The translations under genes and the position numbers were made by a program. Below are positions 49,765-61,487 of a stretch of 64,000 nt of DNA, one piece after another. This DNA comes from Kudoa neothunni (Eukaryota; Cnidaria): NCBI GenBank assembly GCA_964304625.1, contig OZ199840.1:682001-746000 (forward strand). The letters run 5' to 3'. The notes beneath the pieces were generated by a model that was not told the DNA's origin, searched no databases, and saw nothing but the letters and a program-made list of their open reading frames with translations. Numbering within the stretch: position 1 is the stretch's first letter; every line of letters begins with the position of its first letter.

Positions 49765-50841
49765 AAGCGATAGTTGTGGAGCGTGTGGCTCCCCTATTTT
49801 TGGCGTTTTATTGCGACCTTAAAAAATCTTATACGCGCTTCTTATCTGGGCGCATGAAAATTTTTCACAAAATTATAAAAATAAATTTATCTTCTAATCA
49901 CAAATATGATGGTGAAGTCAATATCAAAGTCCTCACGTTAAACACTGCTTTCTATATTTCACCAAGAAGGAATATAAATATGAATACAATTCGTGTACTT
50001 AAATGTTTATTTTATTTTTTCATGATATTATCTTTAAGAAAAATTAACAGTAAGTCATTATTTATGACTTTTATTCAAAAATATATTATAATAAAAGTTT
50101 CTCCATACTCAAAACACTTTCTCATTTAAAATTCTGCTTAATTAAAGCAAGGTAACTATTTTTTATATTATATATCTTTCCAATCGAAACACTCTATTCT
50201 ATAGCTTAAGGCAATTATTGAGTGATATTTGGTAAATTGTCTCATAACCTTGACCCTAAGAATTAATTATTAACTGGACAATGTATAAAAATTGTTTTAA
50301 TGGTTCTTAATAATGTTTAAAAATGAAAACAATCTTAAGAACTGAATTTTCCTTGAAGGATACTAATTCATGGAAAAAAACATAATCACACGACATATTT
50401 GTAAAATTTTTGTATTGCTTGATCAGTTGTTAATATCGAATTATTTTTCAATATATAAATATAGTAGATTTTAATTGAAATTAATATTTTTTTTAATTAA
50501 ATCCCATATTTTAACTATTAAAGTATAATAATTCAAGTCAGGCTCTATTTCTTGATATTTATTTTTCGTAACAAAACTTTTCAAACATTAAGGCTGATAA
50601 ATAATTTTTATAACTTCTAAAAAGACTCCTATGATGGTCATTTTCATTATTCCGGCTGCGAATACACACGATACACTAATCAGATGAAGGTTTTTGTGTC
50701 ATCTGAAAAACAAGCAGTTGGTTTTCTTTTCGTAGGAAATGTTTTTATTGTCCCAATTGCTGAAAATCGCAGCGCACGAACGGATTTACAACCCTCAAGA
50801 ATGGTTATAAATAACTGCACAATTATCCCTAGTTCTATAAA

Positions 50842-50872
50842 AATGTATGTATGTATGTATGTACGTACGTAC
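50842..50872. repeat. TGTA/CGTA tetranucleotide run
   Basis: ATGTATGTATGTATGT continues into ACGTACGTAC. It is a short microsatellite inside the left part of the long inverted repeat span. Confidence 0.9.
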
Positions 50873-51334
50873 ATCATTTATCCGTTTAAGAGTATTATTT
50901 TTAGAACGATATCAACTTTAATATAGTTCATTGAAATTATATAAAACAAATATCAAACATAAAAAGGATATAATAAGTATTTGTGGTATTATCCAACTTT
51001 CTAAGTTCACTTTCTCAATATAAATTGTTCAATAAAAAAGTTGCTGTCATTGCATCACCGCGAATAAAGAGGAGAGAAGCCACCATTATGCCTTGGTGGA
51101 AAAATTAATCATATTTTGTATTCATATAGAAAATATATTGATTTTTATTTTGAGAAGGATATTTAAAATATGATTTTATAAAAATCTTCAAATAACAACA
51201 AATTAAGAGCATTTTGTTTGAGTTTTGATTGTTACAAAAAAGTATTAATATTCGACATCATTAGAATATAATAATTAAATTAATACTATATTCATCAAAA
51301 CATTTATTTTAAACTTAAAAAAATAAAGTATGTA

Positions 51335-53365
51335 CAGTAGTGAAGGGATACTACGCACTTTTTTGGGACGAAACATTTAGGTGCGTAGTAACCCTGTATT
51401 ACGTAGTATCCATGTCCTGGCGCGCAAAATGAGAGAAAAATCTTAGTCGCGCACCGCTGTATTTTGTATTTAACAATCATATTTGCCTACCCATATTAAT
51501 GTTAACTCGTATATATTTGAAAAAATCAATAGTAAATACACGAAAAAAGAAATATAAGATGAATAAACTAGAATAATTCGAAATTATACAGATTTTTTGA
51601 AATATTCGGTTATTTTATCGTTCTTTTGGGAACCGCGTCTTATGTTGCAAATAGAAAAGTCTAATTTGGTTATATTTTCTAACATAGTTGGGTCATGAAT
51701 AAAAAAAACTTCCTCAATTTATTTAAATGTTCGATAACTTCATTAATGGAACAAATTGTGCTAGTTTGTTCATAACTTGCATCAGAAGACGATTCATCCA
51801 TTGCATCGACACCATTATTTATCGGGTTAACACATTCTTCTTCTGGGTCTCTAATTGAAATAATTTCTTCTTCATCAACACAGTCTCCAAGTTGATTTTC
51901 TGGTAAATTACTTTCAAACGAAGGAATGATGTCTGCTGAATCATAGTTATTAAAAAAGAATGATTTTCTAAAACAGTTTTTTATTGTTTCGTCAGTCACT
52001 AATTGCCATGCTTCTTTAATTACATACACAGCTTCAAGTAAGTCTGGAGGATCATCACTTAAATTGTTATCAGAAGCATCCGTGGAATTAGAAATGGCTT
52101 TATTTATAAAATAATTTGTCAGATGATTTTTGTAAATACATTTAAAACTGTTAATAATTCCCTGATCCAATGGTTGCAATACACTGGTTGTTTTGGGTGG
52201 GAAAAAACAGAGTTGGATGTTTGAAAAATTTAGTGTTGGGTGGGATGGACAATTATCAACAAATAATAAGATACTTCTCTTGCATCGAGAAAGTTCGCGA
52301 TTCCACTCCGTTAGATACTTTGAAAAAATCAAGCTGGTCATCCAAGCTTTCTTATTTGCGTAATAGGGAAGTGGAAGATCCTTAATCTTCCGAAAGCAAC
52401 GAGGTTTTTCATAATTTCCAATTATTAATAGCGGTCTTTTTTCTCCCAACATCGAGCAAATGGCAGCAATAGTTACTCTCTTCTTCGATTTTTTTGAACC
52501 GTGCAAGTTTCCCTCCTTTTTAAATACGTAACCATACACCAAATTTCATATTGTGATACAAATTTAAAGTATATTTAACTTTTTCTTTGTTGATAAAATA
52601 GTCCAGTCTCGTCCAAATTAAAAATATCTTTTGGGTCATAATTGCCAATCAACTTTAACAGTTGATCTTTCCAAGAGGAAACTATTTCTTGATCGACACT
52701 CTTAGACTCTCCTGTGAATTTGTTCTTCTTCAGCCCAACTCTTGAAGCAAAGCCTTGAAACCAACCTTTACCAACTTTAGAAGTTGTTTTTTAACTTCAA
52801 ATGAATAGTCGTTAGCCTTTTTAATTATATCATCCCCTGAGAGCTCAATATTACGAGCCCTCATTAACTCAATCCACTCCTTAACTTTGGAATCTAACGT
52901 GGAAAAATTCCCTTTTTTTGGGGGTTTTTCTGCTGTGATCCAGGTCTCCAGAGCTCAAATCTTTCATAATACTGCTCCTTTTTAAAATATGCTATTCAAA
53001 GAAGATATCGATTTGAGATTAAATTTCCCAACGGTTTTAGTTTTTGAGCCATTGAATCCTTTTATTTCGTCGTAATAATTTATTATTTTAATCTTGTCAT
53101 ATAACGATCGATATTTTCTCTGATTTCTTAATTGCGTACTAACCATGCCGTTGGATCTAATTGGGGGATTTTTAATGCGCAATATCCATGAAGTGCGCAG
53201 TAAGCATGCAGCCAAATTTTCTCTAGTTGTAAGCAATATTTTTAATAATAATTTTTCTTAATTAAACATTTTTAAGTTTATTTTACTATAAATAACAATA
53301 TTATGTATTATTAATAGGAAACCATGCCATAATATCCAAAAGTGCGTAATATCCCGGCACTACTG
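51335..53365 (-). mobile_element. Tigger/pogo-type DNA transposon
   Basis: 2,031 bp flanked by TA on both sides, with inverted termini of about 28 bp beginning CAGTAGTG(AA/CC)GGGATA and reaching TACGCACTTTT, close to known Tigger ends. The minus-strand transposase has, in order: a basic pipsqueak/CENP-B helix region (KIKIINYYDEIKGFNG, 53100-53150), the second CENP-B DNA-binding part (WIELMRARNIELSG, KGWFQGFASRVGLKKN), the first catalytic block DIFNLDETGLFYQ near 52600, then LLFVDNCPSHP and PKTTSVLQPLDQGII in the 287-codon frame ending at 51679. Stops and at least one frame change lie before that frame, so it is probably inactive, though the catalytic half is well preserved. Confidence 0.88.
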
Positions 53366-54379
53366 TATTTAATTTAGAAGCTGAACCTAAATTTGAGTCA
53401 AAGAAATAATAGAATATTATTTTAGGTTTTAGTCAATTTAATTATACGCTTAACTCAAGATTTATCTTTTTCTGTTAAATAAAAATTAAGAATATGAAAA
53501 AAAAGAATTTTAATAATATAATAAATAAATTATATTTAACGGAGAATAAAAAATTGATCAAACAAAAAAAATTTCACTTCTATACATTATTCTCAATTAT
53601 TAACTTCTTTAAAAATGATTATATTAGTTAATTACTAATTTTCCAATTAATAATCACACTTTAAACACAGTTTAGGAGACAATTTATCAAATAACGCTCA
53701 ATAATTTCCTCTAATAGTATAGTGTTTCCATACTAAAAATTCATAATACTAGAAATACTTATATAGTTTTAATTGATATAAAATAAAAATGAATAAATTC
53801 TATGAGGATGGAGAAAATTTCAATATTCTACATACCTCAGCAACAACCGTTTATAATGATTTATTGTTTATTTATTTCATTATAATACCATGAAAAAAAA
53901 TAAAATAAACATTTAATTGCATGAATTGTATTCACAGTCATATTCATATTCCTTCATTGTTAAATATAGAAACCAGTGTTTAACATTAGGATTATGATAT
54001 TTACTTCACCATCATATAAGCGATTAGAAGAAAAATTAATTTTTATAATATTGTTAAAAATATTGAGACGCTCCAACTGAGTGGAGCATACAAGATTTTT
54101 TAGTGTCACTTTAGACGAATAAAGTCATAAAAAAACACTAAAGATGGGGGAACCACACGCTCCACTATAGCCTACCAAGTAATTTACTAATTTACCTGGT
54201 CGGAATAGTGTTTTTATTTTATGGATAATTCGATAAAATTAAGTCAATATTATTCAAAGAAACTTTTAGTCCTCAGAGAAATCTTTATTCATTTTTTTAA
54301 ATTAAACACACTGAAAAGGAGATTTGAGCTTATCGCTTAATTGGCGCGAGTTGTCCAGCTTCGTCCGCGATTGGAAATA

Positions 54380-56175
54380 CAGTTGTGCCTCGATATTGCG
54401 TAATTTAGTTTTGTTAGCATTATGTGCTTTAATTCACTAAATAAAACATAAAAATCATATTCAGTATTCTTAAATGGATAATTATACAAACTAACAAAAA
54501 TTTTGAACAAGCGGATATAAAGCAAATTAGGAAAAACCTTGTCTCGATATTGTGTAACTCATTTTTTCACTTTAATCCCTTTAATCTAACGGATATACTG
54601 TAAAAAGCACTGCAAGTTCTCAAATAACTAATGAAGATAAAATAAAATTAATTAATTACTCTATTTTGTTTGAAGTCTATATTGGGTGCTAATGATATTA
54701 CTGTAAAACGTTTCAGATTACCAGCTAATATTAACTTCAATATTGTTCGATAATTTAAAATAGGTTATTTAAATCTTGATGAAAGTTTGTTTAAACAAGA
54801 CAAAATCACAGATTTAAACATTCTTAAATTTAGAAAAATATTTAAACCCGGAAAATACACAGATATTAAAATAATTTTTATAATTGGGTAGTTTCAATGC
54901 GAAAAAAAATTATTATCCAATTTTTTAATGATCGAATAATTTTGTATTATTTCTAAGTATATTTAAAAAAAGAATTTAACGTAACCGAGGTTTGGTTTAA
55001 TAATTGCAGAAGGCGTTACGGTCCGAAAAACTCAAATTGCACGGAAAAGGAGAGCGCTGGTTTTAAATCTACATATATCTGTTGACGAGTAATTTTCCCG
55101 AGAGATTGTCAAGATACAATCCGGACTACATATTAAATTTTGATGAGACGGCTCATTTTTATGAACAACTGATTCAGCGTACGTCCACTATTAAAAATTA
55201 GCACAATGTAAGCGTGCTAAGATTTTTATCATTTCTACAATGACCGAAGAAAAACTTCAATTACACGTAATAAGAAAACTAGCTGTTTTAGGGGTTTAGA
55301 GAGCTTTAAGTTAAATGTCATTTTCAAATGAATGTGTTTTTATCTTCACCTATATCTTATCAGATCCTCTAAGATATGTACCAGAAATTTATAAAAGAAA
55401 AAGGAAAATTTTAATTTAATTATAAAAGTTCTCATATTGTCCTTAATCGATCGATTAAGAAACATTCAATTCTTACATCTATCAAAAACACTGCGTGTGC
55501 GGTGCAACCAATTTTTCTGGGCATAATTCGCCGCTGAAAAGCCAATTAAAAAAAGATTATGCATAAATGTGCTATTCGGACAGAAGGATCAAAAAATGTT
55601 TAAATATACCATATTCGAACACTTTAATGCGTTAAAATTGATCCGGGAATGATTATGGTTAAAAAATTAGTAATTGGGTTTATAAGTCGTCTATTTTCTA
55701 ATAAAAATTAAGAAAATAAAACTTTAAAGTAACCATTTGAATAAATAACATTATAAAGTAATTAATAGAAAAATTTTAATATACATATGTGTAGATAATA
55801 ATGTTTAATGATATGATTTTTTTGAAGAAAACAAAATTTTACATTTAAATTAAGAAGATCAAGGTAAATTTACACTTTGGAGTGAAGATCCTGAACTCAC
55901 ACACAACAAAGAAATCGTTACAATGTTTCAAGTATAAATCCTATAAATTCGCGAAAAAAACGTATATCATTGAGAATTCTATTTAATTATTTTCTGTATA
56001 TTAATTTAAAGATTCTTTACGCAAAATTATCAATAAATTAATAAAACAATTATAAAGTAGATGAGTTATTTTGTAAGAAATGTTAAATTAGAAGTTATTA
56101 TGCGTGCGCACATGACTCGATATTATCTAAAATTTCCCCAGTCCCAAAATATTACGCAATATCGAGACACGACTG
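54380..56175 (+). mobile_element. Second, older pogo-type transposon
   Basis: 1,796 bp flanked by TA, with inverted 25-bp termini starting CAGT(T/C)GTG(C/T)CTCGATATT, about 23 of 25 matching. Inside, on the plus strand near 55120-55175, a decayed catalytic block reads YILNFDETAHFYEQL. The rest has many stops. The termini differ from the neighbouring Tigger, so it is a separate subfamily. A terminus-like string (TCTCGATATTGTGTAA) recurs inside at 54543. Confidence 0.8.
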
Positions 56176-58235
56176 TATATTTCTTTATAAAGTTTTTTTA
56201 TAGAATACAATAATGCTCGTATAAATTCCATGAATGTAATAGAATTAAAATCTTTTAAGTATTATATTTTCAGCAATTGCGATTAGCGAAATTAAAAATA
56301 AAATTATTTTACGAATATAATGAAATTAAGAACTATATGTAGTTGGGAGAAAAATTAGAAGTTTTAATTTTATTCGCTGAAATCAATATCGCGTTATTCG
56401 ATATAAATTTTTTAAATTTATTCTTTCACATAAACAACATCAAATCGCATTGATATTAATTTAAATAATTAACAGATTTAGTTAACGTCAAATATAAAGT
56501 TTATTTTAAAACTTATTCGGTTCAGTTAGATTTAGCAGAAGATTTCAATAAAATCAGAGGACTCCCACTAATATTATAAGGCTTTTATTTGTCTGATTCT
56601 AATTCCCGCTACCAATTTATCATTTATTACGCAAACGTAATTTTTCATAACACTTACAGCCATAAATAGAATTTTCAAAATGTACTTATCACGTCCACTT
56701 TGATACTTTAAAAAAGCCCATATAAGGAGTATATTTCCCATAACTTACAACGTGAAACACCTACAAATAAATTAAATCGTTTAATTAACTGTTTAATGAG
56801 GCGTATAAATAATATTTATATTTTAAAGTCACTATCACTCTACAGCAGCTGTTCTTAATCAGGGGGTGCGTGAACGAATGTGAATGTAAGGAGGGCGGTG
56901 AATAATTTCAATAAAATTTAAACCCAATTTTATGAACACTTATTCATCATTATTAGCTAGTTTTAAATATTAGCGTAATTATTGAAAATTTCGAATATAC
57001 CCTTTGTATATTGTTCCTTATAAATATTTGATATTTATAACAATATTTCCTTGTATAAACACTTATTTGGTGAAATTCCTCAACAAAATTAGTTATTAAA
57101 AACTAAAAATTTATAATGCAGTAATTCGTAATGTTGCAGATTATACATTTGGAATAATTACCTTTTTTGCAATAGCCTATATTTGCGAATCCAGATTGTC
57201 CACGCTGGTTACGGGAAAACAAACTCACGATATCTATTATAAGTGCGTTGCTCTTCTATATAACCTGCCTAATTTGTATGAACTTATCGATAAAAATAAA
57301 CTGCATCAATCGCATTAAATATTAATTAAGTCTTTATTACGTAGCATGGTTACTGCGTACTTTTAGAAATAATATCGAAAATTCAAAATATGGGATTTAA
57401 CTATAGATATAAATCTTGAGACATGAGAAAAATATATCGTTAAGTAAATTATAGAATTCAGAAATAATATTTTTGCTGGGAAAAATAGGAATGTATGCTT
57501 ATTACACACTGGAGTCTTTGTCCCAAACAAGTGCATAATATATTTGCACAACTTTATTTAATTAAAAAATATGTTTTTTTCATTAAAATCTCATTCTACA
57601 ATATTAATTCTTCCTTTATTAACACTTTATTTCCATAACACAATAAAAAAAGAAAATGGAGATTTCATTTAGCGAGAATTTACTGATTATTATGAGAGCG
57701 TTCATCAATTGGAAAATTTTTATGGATTTTTTATCTAAAATTTTGGCATATATATGTATCAATTCAACAAATTTTGTTATATTATTTAATTTTAAGTATT
57801 ATGCTTCAATGTCTATACTTGTTTAATGTTTTACTAAATTCTAATCAAATTATAGCGAAATATTTCTCCTTTATTAATTTTTAATGATTAAAAATTATTA
57901 AAATTCAATTTTAAAAATAATCACGATATAATTAATTTATATAATAAATATTTAATAAATAGGTGATATTAGATAAATTATATATGTTAACACTTTCATT
58001 CCAAAATTTTTCTTTTACCTCGTGGTTTTATATATTAAACTATTATTATGATTATATTCGATTTTAATGTTATTTTTTTAGATGAATCATTTAATTTTTT
58101 ATAATCTGTCTACTAGGTTGGATAATCGAAACAAACATTCTAAAATATTTGCCCATGTGGATTATGTATTAAAACAAAATTTGGTCCATTTTAAATCCTT
58201 TGAAAGCATTAGAGGCCGAAAGGAAGAATGATTAA
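56176..58235. other. Intergenic, no feature seen
   Basis: AT-rich, without recognised exons or repeats. The frame at 57363-57551 appears to be chance. Confidence 0.4.
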
Positions 58236-59296
58236 CCCTAGAAAGCTCACGAAAAATAGTTAGACAAAGACTCAGTGGGTCTCTATTCGTCCAAGTATAA
58301 ATCAGTTAAATAGAGTCACCTAATTATTGTAATGTATTTTTTTATAGATTATTTAACTTTAAAGGATAAAGAATATTTTTTATTCCAATCATAATATACG
58401 ATATTAATAAAGGGACCTAAATAAGCAAAACGTAATGTTGGTTGTCGAATGTTAAAAATGAGATTAAGTATTATAACCACCAAGAGTAGTTATTATCATA
58501 ATTTTTCAAAACAATCAAACATAATTTAATAAAAAAACACGACGACGCATTATTCGCACAGTAAGGCCCTAAAGCTGTTTCCATGGAATCATGGTCACCA
58601 TCCAACAACAGGTTATCATCTTTGTTGCTCCATAACTTCTGTATAGAATGATCATATTCTTTGAAATACGATTTAATGCTGAAATATGTTTTGGATTGAA
58701 AGGTATCAAAGTTAAACGTGTTATTACGAACCATTGTAAATCTCGTGGTATATAGAACTTAACCTCCTCTTCAAACATTCGACGACTAACATTACATCGG
58801 GCTTATTTAGGTTCCCTTACTAATATCGTATATTATGATTTGAATAAAAAGTTTCAAATATATTAATGTTTTTCTTCTCTCAAATCAATTTTAATGTATG
58901 ATAAAAAATTAAAAAATTCGATGTATAGCTCAATATTACAAAAATCACTCTCCATTAATATTTACAGTTTATAAATTCCTGAAATTAGAATAAAAAATAT
59001 TGTTTATCATTTTAAGTTAAATAATCTATAAAAAATGTTTTTCAATAATTAGGTGACTATATTTGACCGATTTATATTTGAACCAATAGAGACCCACTGA
59101 GCCTTTGTGTAACTTAATGAAAAAGCTGATAAAAGGATACATAGAATGGAATATTTTTGATTCTTGTAAATATTATTACATTAAATTTATGATATAATTT
59201 ACGCTGAATTAATTTTGTTGTATTGAGTATCCCCATAATTTTATAAGCATTTAATTAATTTCTGGACCAAAGTGGGACTCACTGAGCATTCTAGGA
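58236..59296. mobile_element. Fold-back element with piggyBac-type ends
   Basis: 1,061 bp between TTAA sites (58232-58235, 59297-59300). The ends read CCCTAGAAAGCTCA at the low side and TCCTAGAATGCTCA inward from the high side, like canonical piggyBac termini (CCCTAGAAAG). Further in, both arms carry ACTCAGTGGGTCTCTATT, a TATAGATTATTTAACTT block, and GACCTAAATAAGC with TAATGTT and GTCGAATGTT, all inverted. The right arm has extra spacer DNA. Between the arms (58471-58778, minus) two overlapping 69-87 codon frames are present; I do not recognise them. It is either a non-autonomous relative or a heavily deleted copy. Confidence 0.7.
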
Positions 59297-60172
59297 TTAA
59301 GAACTACTGTACCATCGCTTCAAAATATCTTCTTTTTAATGTTTTACTAGTTATTATTGTCTTGCCTTCGTTGTGAAATTTCATTATGAAATTTTTTTAT
59401 TTAATATACGATTCAGAGATTATATCGTTTTCAACTGGAAATATTTCATGGTTTTTTTTATTTCCCTTTTGTCACGCTACTCGTTAATAATATTTTATGT
59501 TGATTTATTTTCAAAGAACAGGATTATTTAGTTTTTTACGTATTCTCCAACGATTAAATAACTCTTTTACTAATTTAAAAATTAAAATATTTTTTAAAAA
59601 ATGTCAATTTTTTAAATAATTTAATTGCGTCCATGAATTATGTTAAAACCTGAAAATATATTGTTACAATCTTTAGTCGAGAGAAGTGCTTACGAGCCGT
59701 CACATACTATTATAGATTAATAAATTTAGAGACTCTTCATATTTCTCACTCTAAATATAATAAATTTTATTTGATATTAATCATAAAATTGTTTGTAAAT
59801 TTACTTCAATATATTAAGCATGCATAGATATTTAGAGTAAAAAAGGTAAATAACAAAATATATGCTATTTCTAAGAAAAGAAAAAATTTAGTCATAATGC
59901 AACAAGAGGGATAAATTTGTTTAGGTAACGGTTGGTCTATTCAAACGTTATGGTGTGTTGGCGTGACGAATCAATGTGACTTCCATTCTCCGAGGGTCCG
60001 AAATATCTCGCATTTTCGAACGGATAAATTTTTTGTTACCTTTAAGATCATTAAAGGCTGGGGATGAAAATATAATACCTTGTACGTTGTTTTCTAGAGG
60101 ATTTGTTTCACGCATGAATCTGTACTTTAAATATAATAAGGCACCATATCATAGAATGGTGAATTGTATTGG
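59297..60172. other. Intergenic, no feature seen
   Basis: No gene was recognised. The short frame at 59976-60176 overlaps the 3' end of the mucin-like gene on the other strand and is probably a shadow or chance. Confidence 0.4.
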
Positions 60173-61487
60173 TTAGAAAGTGGGGGCCACAGCCCCTTGA
60201 AATTCATTACCAATTAATTGATTGCTTTGAAGTTCATCGTGGCTGACTTGTAAATCAGGCGTATCATTTCCAACATTTATGGTGGACGTTGTTTGGACTG
60301 ATTCCTATAACGTAGACAATGTTATGACGTGTGGATAACAATCGAATTTACAGTTGAGGAAGTTTGCGTAGAAGCACTATTTACATTTGATGTGGATGTG
60401 GGTGTAGATGTGGATGTGGATGTAGATATGGATGTTGGTGTGGGTGTAGATGTTAGTGTGGGTGTAGATGTGGATGTTGGTGTAGATATGGATGTTGGTG
60501 TGGGTGTAGATGTGGATGTTGGTGTAGATATGGATGTTGGTGTGGGTGTAGATGTGGATGTGGATGTTGGTGTAGATATGGATATTGGTGTAGATATGGA
60601 TGTTGGTGTGGATGTGGATGTAGATATGGATGTTGGTGTGGGTGTAGATGTTAGTGTGGGTGTAGATGTGGATGTTGGTATGGATGTAGATGTGGATGTT
60701 GGTGTAGATATGGATGTTGGTGTGGGTGTGGATGTAGATGTGGATGTGGATATTGGTGTAGATATGGATGTTGGTGTGGGTGTAGATGTTAGTGTGGGTG
60801 TAGATGTGGATGTAGATATGGATGTTGGTGTGGGTGTGGATGTAGATGTGGATGTGGATATTGGTGTAGATATGGATGTTGGTGTGGGTGTAGATGTTAG
60901 TGTGGGTGTAGATGTGGATGTTGGTGTGGGTGTAGATGTTGGTGTGGGTGTAGATGTGGATGTTGGTGTGGATGTGGATGTGGATGTTGGTATAGATGTA
61001 GATGTGGATGTTGGTGTAGATGTTAGTGTGGGTGTAGATGTGGATGTAGATGTAGATGTGGATGTGGATGTGGGTGTAGATGTGGATGTGGGTGTTTGTG
61101 TAGATGTGGATGTTGGTGTGGGTGTAGATGTGGATGTAGATGTGGATGTAGATGTGGATGTGGATGTGGGTGTAGATGTGGATGTTGGTATAGATGTAGA
61201 TGTGGGTGTTTGTGTGGATGTGGATGTGGATGTTGGTATAGATGTAGATGTGGATGTTGGTGTAGATGTTAGTGTGGGTGTAGATGTGGATGTAGATGTA
61301 GATGTGGATGTGGATGTGGGTGTAGATGTGGATGTGGATGTAGATGTAGATGTGGATGTGGATGTGGGTGTAGATGTGGATGTTGGTATAGATGTAGATG
61401 TGGGTGTTTGTGTAGATGTGGATGTTGGTGTGGGTGTAGATGTGGATGTAGAGGATAGTTCAGCTTCCAAGATATCAGCATATGAAT
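60173..61487 (-). CDS. Ser/Thr/Pro-repeat (mucin-like) protein, 3' part
   Basis: A large exon (61487-60340, entering in phase 1 after an AAATAG acceptor) encodes DSYADILEAELSS, then about 340 residues built of dipeptides ST, PT, ST, IT and QT. It exits through NSASTQTSSTVNSI. A 35-nt intron (GTTATCC…GTTATAG) leads in phase to a last exon (60304-60173) with ordinary composition: ESVQTTSTINVGNDTPDLQ and a C-terminus of GNEFQGAVAPTF. Alternating Thr with Ser/Pro is the composition of O-glycosylated stalks and mucins. Upstream exons with any signal peptide must lie beyond 61487 and were not identified. The plus strand is also open through the repeat, a by-product of the 6-bp period, but it lacks coding sequence at either edge. 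Confidence 0.6.
60390..61452. repeat. GATGTG-family hexanucleotide minisatellite
   Basis: More than 170 hexamers, mainly GATGTG, GATGTA, GGTGTA, GGTGTG, GATGTT and GATATG, with strict 6-bp phase and higher-order blocks. For example, the group around GTAGATGTTAGTGTGGGTG recurs at least six times. No unit breaks the reading frame over about 1,060 bp, which suggests selection on the protein. Confidence 0.95.

Larger units (their letters stand above)
49765..54185. repeat. Long inverted repeat (about 4.4 kb span)
   Basis: The first 500 or more bases (49765 to about 50290) match the reverse complement of about 53640-54185 with moderate divergence and small gaps. Shared blocks include GGAGCGTGTGG, TATGATGGTGAAGT, TGTTTATTTTATTTTTT and AAATTGTCTC. 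Weaker similarity continues inward and slightly outward. The span encloses a Tigger-type element (51335-53365), so the pre-insertion unit was about 2.4 kb. It looks like a large fold-back or terminal-inverted-repeat element. No coding remnant outside the Tigger was recognised, so I do not assign a family. Confidence 0.65.

Noticed and set aside
49765-54185. Assignment of the long inverted repeat to a capsid-bearing large element
   Set aside because: Long terminal repeats alone are not enough, and no characteristic coding remnant was seen, so the family is left open.
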